5,066 bases of DNA from Alphaproteobacteria bacterium (GTDB lineage: Bacteria > Pseudomonadota > Alphaproteobacteria > RF32 > CAG-239): positions 1 to 5,066 of the forward strand of contig JAKSUO010000088.1 in assembly GCA_024408895.1 (NCBI GenBank), written 5' to 3'. Each line of letters begins with the position of its first letter. Within the stretch, counting starts at the first letter, position 1. Both the position numbers and the translations under genes were made by a program. This document shows positions 1 through 5,066 of the stretch, piece by piece. The notes beneath the pieces were generated by a model, which did not search any database, was not told the origin of the DNA, and saw only the letters and a list, made by a program, of their open reading frames with translations.

Positions 1-1200
1 CTCATCCGCCGCAACAGACATCACAAAATCCGGCATATTATATCGTGCACGCAATTTACCAGCCACAATTCCAATCACACCCTGATGCCAATCTTTTCCG
101 TATGCAAAAACCATCGGATATGTTGATACTTTACTTTCTGCTTGTTCTATGGCTTGCAACAACACATAATTTTCAATTTCTTTGCGTTCAATATTAAACT
201 GATTAAATTTTTCAGCCAACGTCCGTGCTTCAATATCATTTTCACAACATAGCAACTTACTTCCCAAAGCGGCATCACCGACACGTCCGCAAGCATTAAT
301 ACGAGGGCCCAAAACAAATCCCAAATGATAAGCTGACGGCGCTTCTTTCATCTCTAAAACAGCCATCAAATTTTTCAAACCGACATTTCCCTGTGCCGCC
401 ATAACTTTCAAACCTTGCTTAACATAAGCCCGATTTAAACCGCGCAAAGGCACTACATCGCACACAGTTCCGAGAGCCACCAAATCAAGCATTTTCATCA
501 AATCAGGTTCAATCCTGTTTTGATAAAAACCATGTTGACGCAGCAACCTATTAACTGCCACCAAAAACATAAAACCAACCCCAACTGCCGACATATACTG
601 CAAATATTTATACGGATTATCATCGTCCACTCGTTTTGGATTCACCACCGCATATACTTTAGGTAAAATCACTTCAGCTTCATGATGATCTATTACAATA
701 ACATCAAACCCGTCGTCGGTCGCTCTGTTTAATACATCAAATGCTGTTGTGCCGCAGTCTATGGTAATTACCAACTTTACTTCTTTTGCCTTAAACTCAG
801 CAAAGGCTAAATCGCTCGGTCCATAGCCTTCATCTCTGCTCGGAATATGAATACACGGTTCAATTCCGTTATGTCTTAAAAAGCGTGTTAATTCCGATGT
901 TGAAGTTGCACCATCCACATCATAATCGCCGATAATGGCGATTTTTTCGGAATTTTCTATGGCTTTAGCCACCCGTTCGGCCGCTTTTTGCATATCTTTC
1001 AAAACGCAAGGGTCAGGCCTAATTTTGGGTTGCAAAAAGTCCGTGGCGGTTTCCGGCGTTATACCGCGCAAGCACATCATGCGGGCAATTTGCAAAGGCA
1101 CTTCGCTCACCGAAGCCACACGCGCGCACAATCCTTCATCAACATCTGCCGTTTTCCACACATTTCCGCCGAGGGATAATTTTTCAAAATCATTTGCCAT
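1..1200 (-). CDS. recJ: Single-stranded-DNA-specific exonuclease RecJ (3' end cut by window edge)
   Basis: RecJ degrades single-stranded DNA 5'->3' in recombinational repair (RecFOR pathway), mismatch repair and base-excision repair. It is a cytoplasmic, metal-dependent DHH phosphoesterase. I translated the minus strand by hand: 400 codons are visible, open to the window edge, against a usual family length near 570-600, so the C-terminal third is missing. The DHH metal-site motifs appear in order: DYDVDG at residues 92-97, TIDCG with Asp148, DHHE at 171-174 and GTVCDVVPL with Asp248. The family block GPRINACGR follows at 298-306 and WHQGVIGIVAG, from the DHHA1-side domain, lies close to the edge. 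All expected catalytic acids and histidines are present, so the gene looks intact. An in-frame ATG at 1254 would add 18 residues and neither ATG has a clear Shine-Dalgarno. I chose 1200 because the protein from there already begins like other RecJ proteins, while the extension does not. The gene diverges from the DUF192 gene. Confidence 0.95.
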   Translation of the reverse strand, partial: MANDFEKLSLGGNVWKTADVDEGLCARVASVSEVPLQIARMMCLRGITPETATDFLQPKIRPDPCVLKDMQKAAERVAKAIENSEKIAIIGDYDVDGATSTSELTRFLRHNGIEPCIHIPSRDEGYGPSDLAFAEFKAKEVKLVITIDCGTTAFDVLNRATDDGFDVIVIDHHEAEVILPKVYAVVNPKRVDDDNPYKYLQYMSAVGVGFMFLVAVNRLLRQHGFYQNRIEPDLMKMLDLVALGTVCDVVPLRGLNRAYVKQGLKVMAAQGNVGLKNLMAVLEMKEAPSAYHLGFVLGPRINACGRVGDAALGSKLLCCENDIEARTLAEKFNQFNIERKEIENYVLLQAIEQAESKVSTYPMVFAYGKDWHQGVIGIVAGKLRARYNMPDFVMSVAADE

Positions 1201-1306
1201 TACTGTTTTTACACAAATAAAATTTTTATAATCTTTACCGAATTTAGCAGGCATCGGTCATTCTGACAAGCACAATTCAATTTTTCTCACAACATTTAAA
1301 ATTAAT

Positions 1307-1335
1307 TTGCTTTATAAAAAAATATTTACTATAAT
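1307..1335 (+). promoter_or_regulatory. Predicted sigma70-type promoter of the DUF192 gene
   Basis: A -35-like TTGCTT (1307-1312) and a perfect -10 TATAAT (1330-1335) are separated by exactly 17 bases, in AT-rich DNA. Transcription would start near 1342, giving a leader of about 23 bases before the ATG at 1365. The -10 is consensus. The -35 matches strongly only in its TTG half. Confidence 0.6.
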
Positions 1336-1351
1336 CCACCTAGACAATAAC

Positions 1352-1358
1352 AAAGGAG
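1352..1358 (+). promoter_or_regulatory. Ribosome binding site of the DUF192 gene
   Basis: AAAGGAG lies six bases before the ATG at 1365. It is the strongest Shine-Dalgarno in the window and fixes this start, which also places the lipoprotein signal at the very N-terminus. Confidence 0.75.
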
Positions 1359-1364
1359 AAAATA

Positions 1365-1838
1365 ATGTTAAAATTTTTTAGATTTCTCGTTTTATCAGTG
1401 TTTGTCGTACTTTCAGCCTGTTCCAAAGAAGATGCCGAACAAAACGGATTGCAAAAAATTTCCGTAGTGGCACCAGATGGCAACACTCGGGTTGAATACA
1501 AGGTTGAAATTGCCGATACCAAAGAAAAAATATATAACGGTCTAATGGGGAGAACATCTTTAAGCAAGAACTCCGGCATGTTGTTTGATATTGCTCTTAT
1601 GCCGCAAGATGTTGATATTGCATTATGGATGAAAGATACTCTTATTCCGTTGGATATGATTTTTGCGGATGAAAATGGCAAAATTTTTCACATTCACGAA
1701 AATGCCCAACCTAATGACATAACACCGATTTATCCACCGCAACGCCCGCAAATGGTGCTTGAAATCAACGGTGGACAATCGGCTGAATTCGGATTACAAA
1801 TCGGCGATACGATTAATACCGATTTTCAAAAAAAATAA
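1365..1838 (+). CDS. DUF192 family lipoprotein
   Basis: This 157-residue protein has an N-terminal lipoprotein signal: Lys3 and Arg6, a hydrophobic stretch at about 7-18, and the lipobox LSAC with the lipidated Cys19. Ser20 at the +2 position is not the Asp that retains lipoproteins in the inner membrane, so outer-membrane sorting is expected by the E. coli rule. From about residue 42 to the end it is a typical DUF192 domain: GLMGRTSL at 59-66, GMLFD at 71-75, WMKDTLIPLDMIFAD at 88-102 and VLEINGG at 131-137. The family is a small beta-rich fold, widespread in bacteria and archaea, usually exported, with no firmly established biochemical role. Nothing here adds a function. It is a single-gene unit with its own promoter and terminator, facing away from recJ. 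Length and motifs are complete. The family call is firm; the function is unknown. Confidence 0.92.
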   Translation: MLKFFRFLVLSVFVVLSACSKEDAEQNGLQKISVVAPDGNTRVEYKVEIADTKEKIYNGLMGRTSLSKNSGMLFDIALMPQDVDIALWMKDTLIPLDMIFADENGKIFHIHENAQPNDITPIYPPQRPQMVLEINGGQSAEFGLQIGDTINTDFQKK

Positions 1839-1872
1839 TCACCGAATAAATATTCAATAAATTCGGAATCAC

Positions 1873-1903
1873 AAAAAAGACTCTCCACGGAGAGTCCTTT
1901 TTT
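1873..1903. terminator. Intrinsic terminator, bidirectional
   Basis: GACTCTC (1879-1885) pairs perfectly with GAGAGTC (1890-1896) around the tetraloop CACG. The stem is preceded by six A (1873-1878) and followed by C and six T (1898-1903). On the plus strand it ends the DUF192 transcript 35 bases after the stop. The A-tract gives a T-tract on the minus strand, so it can also stop readthrough from the convergent fadL-like gene. Confidence 0.9.
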
Positions 1904-2068
1904 ATGCAGTTCATTTTTTCTTAATCGGCATTAAACCGTACTGTTATTCCGAAACACAACCGAAAAAGCGCTTCATCTTAATAAAACAAGCACTCAGCGT
2001 TATCCGTTTCTTTGCTAAACACCTTGAAGATAATGATAAAAAGTTTGGATAGCTCAATAAATAGAAAG
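1904..2068. other. Convergent intergenic spacer, no gene supported
   Basis: This stretch lies between the DUF192 terminator and the hairpin after the fadL-like gene. I see no start codon with a ribosome site opening more than about ten codons on either strand and no RNA gene signature. A plus-strand frame stays open for about 45 codons to a TAG near 2051 but has no usable start. Confidence 0.5.
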
Positions 2069-2114
2069 GGGGGATTTTAACATCATGTACAACAAGTACA
2101 TAAGAAAATCCCCC
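2069..2114 (-). terminator. Two-tier hairpin downstream of the fadL-like gene, probable terminator
   Basis: GGGGGATTTT (2069-2078) pairs perfectly with AAAATCCCCC (2105-2114). Inside the 26-base interval a second stem, ATGTAC (2085-2090) with GTACAT (2096-2101), closes a five-base loop, giving an outer stem, an asymmetric internal loop and an inner stem. It starts 24 bases after the fadL-like stop. On the minus strand the stem is followed by CTTTCTATTTATT, a broken T-rich run, so termination is plausible but the U-tract is imperfect. An mRNA-stabilising 3' structure is the alternative. Confidence 0.55.
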
Positions 2115-2130
2115 TGGCAGTCAACCGTTA

Positions 2131-2150
2131 TACAAGTTTTAGAACTTGTA
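2131..2150. repeat. Inverted repeat straddling the fadL-like stop codon
   Basis: TACAAGTT (2131-2138) and AACTTGTA (2143-2150) form a perfect 8-bp palindrome around a four-base centre. On the minus strand that centre is CTAA and contains the TAA stop codon (2141-2139). No T-run follows, so it is not a classical terminator by itself. Confidence 0.5.
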
Positions 2151-3425
2151 TTGATATTGGAAGGCTAACATGTTACTATGGTTATGATATTTCGCTTGCA
2201 AATCCTGACATTGTGCATCATTTTTATTGTTGTTGCGAACACGACCGTGCATCATAAATACATGCGCATAACCGAAATCAAACTCATGATTACCCATCAT
2301 ATAGCTGAAACCGGCAGATGCCCAAATACGATCAGAATCCGGAATACGATTCGTACGATAAGTATTGCTCGGAGTTGGGGACTGATCCCATGCAAGACCG
2401 GCACGCAACGTCCAATTATCGTTCAAGTAATAATCCTGACCGAGAGCGAACGTCCAAGCATCTTTCCATCTGTATTCAACATCGTTACGACCATTTTTTG
2501 CTATTAATCCAGGCCAAGATGATTTTCCCGGAAAAACAGAAAAACGATGCCATTGAATATATTTAACCGAGAAAGAAGTACCCCACTTCGGTGCAAATTT
2601 ATGATAACCGGATAAAATCCAGCTTGTCGGTAATTCCGGATCAGACATTGACTTAAATTTTCCAACCAAGCACACACCCATTATCTCGCACAACATTTGC
2701 GCCGTTACAGGATCACTGGTGCTGATGTAATGCTTTCCGTGTGTGTGCTGTGTACTTTTTGCTCTATAAGACAAACCGATTCTGGAATCTTTATTAAATT
2801 CATACATTGCACCCAACTGATATGTGTGTGACCAACCTTTAACTCTGAAATCACTGTATAAACCTAAACCGTCAGGCAACTCCTTCTTATTCACATTAGA
2901 TGTCAGCTTACCTTCAATATGGCGAATAATTCCGCTGGCTCCCAACGACAAACCATTATCAAATCTGTATGCTATTGACAAGTTTCCGTCAATAACTTCC
3001 AGTTCTGATTTACGTGTACCATTTTCAGATTGGGTTGCGGCATGGCTATCATGTTTGTATGATGTAGACAAGCCATAAGGCACATAAACGCCGGCACCGA
3101 TAAACAATTTATCGTTAACATTGTATTGTCCCACTAAACTTGGCAGCGGCACAAAATAATCCATTTTATCCGTTCCGTATTCACTTTTTGCTTTTGCGGC
3201 AATTTCCGTCAAAGCCAAACCGGCTTGCACACCGGAATATTTAACCAAAGTCATACCGGCAGGATTATACCCCAAAGCGGATAAATCATCACCGACGACA
3301 CCCAAACCGGCAAAAGAACGTCCCAACCCGTTAGCGGAAAATTCGTTTAACTGATAGCCGGCTGCATGAGCACTTGTTGCCCCAAGCAATAAAGCCAAGG
3401 CAGAAATTGCATAGATATTTTTCAT
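2139..3425 (-). CDS. OMPP1/FadL/TodX family outer-membrane transporter
   Basis: FadL-family proteins are 14-stranded outer-membrane barrels with an N-terminal hatch that import hydrophobic compounds such as long-chain fatty acids or aromatic hydrocarbons. This 428-residue protein has a signal peptide ending in AHA, cut after residue 21. The mature start AGYQLNEFSANGLGRSFAG closely resembles that of E. coli FadL. Other family marks are NPAG at 54-57, the block DQSPTP at about 347-352, IPDSDR at about 361-366, and a C-terminal strand ending in Phe (FQYQYKF), the usual barrel-assembly signal. The length is normal. I chose the ATG at 3425 because AAGAGG (3431-3436) sits five bases upstream; a GTG at 3431 overlaps that site and is unlikely. 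The gene is monocistronic and diverges from the ATPase. Cys246 and Cys252 form a close pair in a probable loop. The substrate cannot be read from the sequence, so I give no fadL symbol. Confidence 0.93.
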   Translation of the reverse strand: MKNIYAISALALLLGATSAHAAGYQLNEFSANGLGRSFAGLGVVGDDLSALGYNPAGMTLVKYSGVQAGLALTEIAAKAKSEYGTDKMDYFVPLPSLVGQYNVNDKLFIGAGVYVPYGLSTSYKHDSHAATQSENGTRKSELEVIDGNLSIAYRFDNGLSLGASGIIRHIEGKLTSNVNKKELPDGLGLYSDFRVKGWSHTYQLGAMYEFNKDSRIGLSYRAKSTQHTHGKHYISTSDPVTAQMLCEIMGVCLVGKFKSMSDPELPTSWILSGYHKFAPKWGTSFSVKYIQWHRFSVFPGKSSWPGLIAKNGRNDVEYRWKDAWTFALGQDYYLNDNWTLRAGLAWDQSPTPSNTYRTNRIPDSDRIWASAGFSYMMGNHEFDFGYAHVFMMHGRVRNNNKNDAQCQDLQAKYHNHSNMLAFQYQYKF

Positions 3426-3484
3426 TGTCACCTCTTATAAATTAAACCCACTTTAAGCTACTCTGATGTTCTGCAAAAATAAAG

Positions 3485-3514
3485 ATTAAATTAGAAAGTT
3501 TAACGGTTTCTCAA
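3485..3514 (-). promoter_or_regulatory. Possible promoter of the fadL-like gene
   Basis: On the minus strand TTGAGA (3514-3509) is followed after 18 bases by TTTAAT (3490-3485), about 60 bases before the ATG at 3425. The -10 is a moderate match and, in DNA this AT-rich, similar hexamers arise by chance. Confidence 0.3.
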
Positions 3515-3565
3515 AGGAAACTAATGATATTTTGGGGCATAAACATTAATAATATATCATTTAAT

Positions 3566-3593
3566 TTGTGGATAACTTTGTTTAATGTAATTT
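3566..3593 (+). promoter_or_regulatory. Possible promoter of the ATPase operon
   Basis: TTGTGG (3566-3571) and TAATTT (3588-3593) are 16 bases apart and would start transcription about 45 bases before the ATG at 3646. The match is weak to moderate. The -35 half lies inside the DnaA-box sequence, so DnaA bound there would compete with RNA polymerase if both sites are real. Confidence 0.25.
3567..3575 (-). promoter_or_regulatory. Perfect DnaA-box 9-mer
   Basis: The minus strand reads TTATCCACA, the high-affinity DnaA box consensus, in the AT-rich spacer between the fadL-like gene and the ATPase. Only one perfect copy is in the spacer, so it is not by itself an origin. It could be a DnaA-regulated promoter site or chance. 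Confidence 0.35.
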
Positions 3594-3645
3594 TAATAAA
3601 CTGGATGTAGAATGTCAGCAGAGTTAATTTTGAAAGAGTGGGACA

Positions 3646-4602
3646 ATGGCAACAGTAAACGAAACCGACTTTTCGGATATATATATCATTCCTGACGGAA
3701 CGGCTTATATTTGGGGGAGAAAGACCCCCAGCGGTTTAGTTCAGGTTCAACCTGACGATTATGATGAATTTTATCAAACCGTAAAAGACACTTATGACGG
3801 TAGCAACCCGAGTTATTTGGTAAAATATAAGGGGTTAAACTATCGTGTGGAACGAACAGTAACATTGGACGGACAACAATACTGCGCCCGTAAAATGCCA
3901 CACACGGTTCCGGATATTAACAAACTCGGAATTGAAGAAAAACTGCTCAATTATTTAAAATCCCTCAGCGGTTGCGCCGGACTGATTTTGTTGGCCGGTA
4001 CAACAGGTTCCGGTAAAACAACAACATTATCCGCTTTATTGCGCGAATTTTTAATTCGTGACGGCGGTTATGCTTTCACTTTGGAAGATCCGGTAGAAAT
4101 GCCGTTGGATGGTACATACCATACAGTAAACGGTGAATTAGGGATTTGCAAACAAATGACACCGCCGGGTGGTTCATGGGAAGCAGGCTTAAAATCCATG
4201 TTGCGTTCAAAACCGCGTTATGTGTATTTGGGCGAGATTCGTGATCCGGAAATTGCTTCTGAAGCCTTGCGTGCTGCCATTTCCGGCCACTTGGTATTAT
4301 CAACAATTCACGCTTCAACCGTAACCGATGCCATTCAATCAATCGTCAAATATGCGGCGGCAACAGGTATTTCCGAAGAAATGGCCTTTGACTTGGTTGG
4401 TAACGGTATTTTGGCAGTATTGCACCAAACACTTGTCGGCGTTCCGAAACGCGCCCAATTGGAATATGTTTTTGCCAACCCGGACCCGACAAAAGGCGAT
4501 CAGGTTCGCGGTATTGTCAAAAGCGGAAAAATGAACTTATCTACCACAATAGAAGCTCAGCGCATTCGTTTGAGCAGAGGCATATCATTGTGGGATAAAT
4601 AA
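3646..4602 (+). CDS. PilT/DotB-type secretion (type IV pilus / type IVB secretion) ATPase
   Basis: This belongs to the GspE/PilT/VirB11 superfamily of hexameric cytoplasmic ATPases that power pili, type II secretion and type IV secretion. All four signature boxes are present in 318 residues: Walker A GTTGSGKT at 118-125, Asp box LEDPVE at 146-151, Walker B LGEIRD at 195-200 with catalytic Glu197, and His box GHLVLSTIH at 214-222. SDIYI at 10-14 corresponds to the SDLH-like start of PilT N-domains, with Tyr in place of the usual His. VRGIVKSGK at 287-295 sits where PilT has its AIRNLIREGK motif. The segment around LRSKPRYVYLGEIRD and the tail ending SLWDK remind me of DotB and TraJ of type IVB/I-type systems, but this is from memory. 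The N-domain is compact and the protein stops soon after the core. The Shine-Dalgarno is weak (GAGTGGG, a few bases upstream). It leads an operon with the gene at 4621. Superfamily is certain; the subfamily is not. Confidence 0.9.
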   Translation: MATVNETDFSDIYIIPDGTAYIWGRKTPSGLVQVQPDDYDEFYQTVKDTYDGSNPSYLVKYKGLNYRVERTVTLDGQQYCARKMPHTVPDINKLGIEEKLLNYLKSLSGCAGLILLAGTTGSGKTTTLSALLREFLIRDGGYAFTLEDPVEMPLDGTYHTVNGELGICKQMTPPGGSWEAGLKSMLRSKPRYVYLGEIRDPEIASEALRAAISGHLVLSTIHASTVTDAIQSIVKYAAATGISEEMAFDLVGNGILAVLHQTLVGVPKRAQLEYVFANPDPTKGDQVRGIVKSGKMNLSTTIEAQRIRLSRGISLWDK

Positions 4603-4606
4603 TAAG

Positions 4607-4613
4607 AAAAGGA
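4607..4613 (+). promoter_or_regulatory. Ribosome binding site of the downstream membrane protein gene
   Basis: AAAAGGA lies seven bases before the ATG at 4621, inside the 18-base gap after the ATPase stop. With no terminator or promoter in that gap, it supports co-transcription and this start. Confidence 0.65.
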
Positions 4614-4620
4614 TACAACA

Positions 4621-5066
4621 ATGGATACAAACGACATAAAAAATGCTTCTGAAGCAGCAAAAACAACGTTTCAAAGCATTAAGAGTATATGCACTGATTT
4701 GAAAGATCGTAAATTTATGGCCGCCGGCAAAGAATGTTGGTCTTGCGGCAAAAACGTATATACTAAAAATTTAAAGGGCAAATATGTTGAGGTAAGAGGA
4801 AAGAAGATTCCGCTCACGGCAATTGTTATAGTCATTCTGCTCGGCCTGTTTATGATGTCATCTAGCGAAAATCCGAAGGAGTTGCCATTAACGGAAACAG
4901 CTTCCGCTGAGCAAGTCAACGTATTTCAGCAAGATGGCGTCAAGGTCTATGATATGCGTAAGTGCGATCAAGCGGCCTGCGGTTTATTGGAAAACGAAAC
5001 AAATGAAATAATTTCCAAAATAGCCATAACGGTAACATTCTATAATCAACAAGGCGAACCAATCTA
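4621..5066 (+). CDS. Single-pass membrane protein with CxxC pair and FxLYD-like domain (3' end cut by window edge)
   Basis: I translated 148 codons by hand; the frame has no stop before the edge. Residues 1-38 are polar and lysine-rich. CWSCG at 39-43 is one knuckle of a possible zinc ribbon or a redox pair, and no second knuckle is visible. Residues 51-62 are basic, followed by one transmembrane helix at about 64-79 (PLTAIVIVILLGLFMM). Positive-inside topology puts the N-terminus in the cytoplasm and the rest in the periplasm. From about residue 105 the pattern VYDMRKC...CGLLENETNEIISKIAITVTFYNQQGEPI-like strands matches the FxLYD domain, an Ig-like fold defined by a conserved strand of the type V-x-V-T-F-Y-x-x-x-G. 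Cys115 and Cys120 lie in the periplasmic part and could form a disulfide. Its position 18 bases after the ATPase suggests a membrane partner of that motor, but I do not recognise a named protein. Confidence 0.8.
   Translation, partial: MDTNDIKNASEAAKTTFQSIKSICTDLKDRKFMAAGKECWSCGKNVYTKNLKGKYVEVRGKKIPLTAIVIVILLGLFMMSSSENPKELPLTETASAEQVNVFQQDGVKVYDMRKCDQAACGLLENETNEIISKIAITVTFYNQQGEPI

Noticed and set aside
935..1231. 98-residue plus-strand open frame, and a shorter one at 988-1179
   Set aside because: Both lie antisense to the start of recJ, whose motifs are clear; neither has a recognisable family pattern or ribosome site.
1340..1681. 113-residue minus-strand open frame
   Set aside because: It is antisense to the DUF192 gene, which has a promoter, ribosome site, lipobox and family motifs.
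1842..1866. CCGAAT / ATTCGG inverted repeat after the DUF192 stop
   Set aside because: It is a 6-bp stem around a 13-base AT-rich loop, without a T-run and directly before a much stronger terminator; probably chance.
2178..3078. Plus-strand open frames at 2178-2507, 2318-2566 and 2824-3078
   Set aside because: They are shadows of the FadL-family gene on the other strand and show no family-like sequence.
3432..3645. Replication origin in the AT-rich spacer
   Set aside because: Only one perfect DnaA box is present, with no iterons, no box cluster and no dnaA, dnaN, parA or hemE neighbours.
3612..3695. 27-codon open frame starting at an ATG just before the ATPase and overlapping its start
   Set aside because: It is out of frame with the ATPase, has only a weak GGA upstream, and ends within the ATPase coding region; a leader peptide is possible but nothing supports it.
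3686..4534. Open frames at 3686-3901 (minus), 4076-4342 (minus) and 4328-4534 (plus)
   Set aside because: They overlap the ATPase core motifs in other frames and have no independent support.
4671..4919. 82-residue minus-strand open frame
   Set aside because: It is antisense to the CxxC/TM/FxLYD gene, which has a good ribosome site and operon spacing.
1..5066. CRISPR array, tRNA or rRNA gene, insertion sequence
   Set aside because: No regularly spaced repeats, no cloverleaf or CCA end, no transposase-like sequence and no terminal inverted repeats were seen.

Overview
The window comes from an AT-rich Gram-negative bacterium. Two features show an outer membrane: a FadL-type porin with a signal peptide, and a lipoprotein whose +2 serine favours outer-membrane sorting. 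The RecJ motif set, the start spacing and the base composition would suit a host-associated or uncultured alphaproteobacterium, but that placement is inference and no marker gene here settles it.

Layout, left to right. (1) Minus strand, 1-1200: the N-terminal two thirds of recJ, the 5'->3' single-strand DNA exonuclease, running off the left edge. (2) 1201-1364: a short divergent spacer with a good sigma70-type promoter firing right. (3) Plus strand, 1365-1838: a DUF192 lipoprotein, closed by a strong intrinsic terminator at 1873-1903 that reads as a terminator on both strands. (4) 1904-2138: a non-coding convergent spacer ending in a two-tier hairpin at 2069-2114, followed by a palindrome that straddles the stop codon of the next gene. 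(5) Minus strand, 2139-3425: a complete OMPP1/FadL/TodX-family outer-membrane transporter. (6) 3426-3645: a very AT-rich divergent spacer with a perfect DnaA-box 9-mer (TTATCCACA, minus strand). (7) Plus strand, 3646-4602: a complete, compact PilT/DotB-type secretion ATPase. (8) Plus strand, 4621 to the right edge: a membrane protein with a CWSC cysteine pair, one transmembrane helix and what looks like an FxLYD domain. It follows the ATPase by 18 bases and is almost certainly in the same operon.

recJ, the DUF192 gene and the fadL-like gene are ordinary chromosomal genes with separate transcription and no obvious shared pathway. The unusual part is the right end. A type IV pilus or type IVB secretion-type motor ATPase opens a transcription unit with a membrane protein of unfamiliar architecture instead of recognisable pilus or dot/icm/tra partners. 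Whether this is a new system, part of a conjugative element or a scattered secretion locus cannot be decided without the sequence to the right of base 5066.
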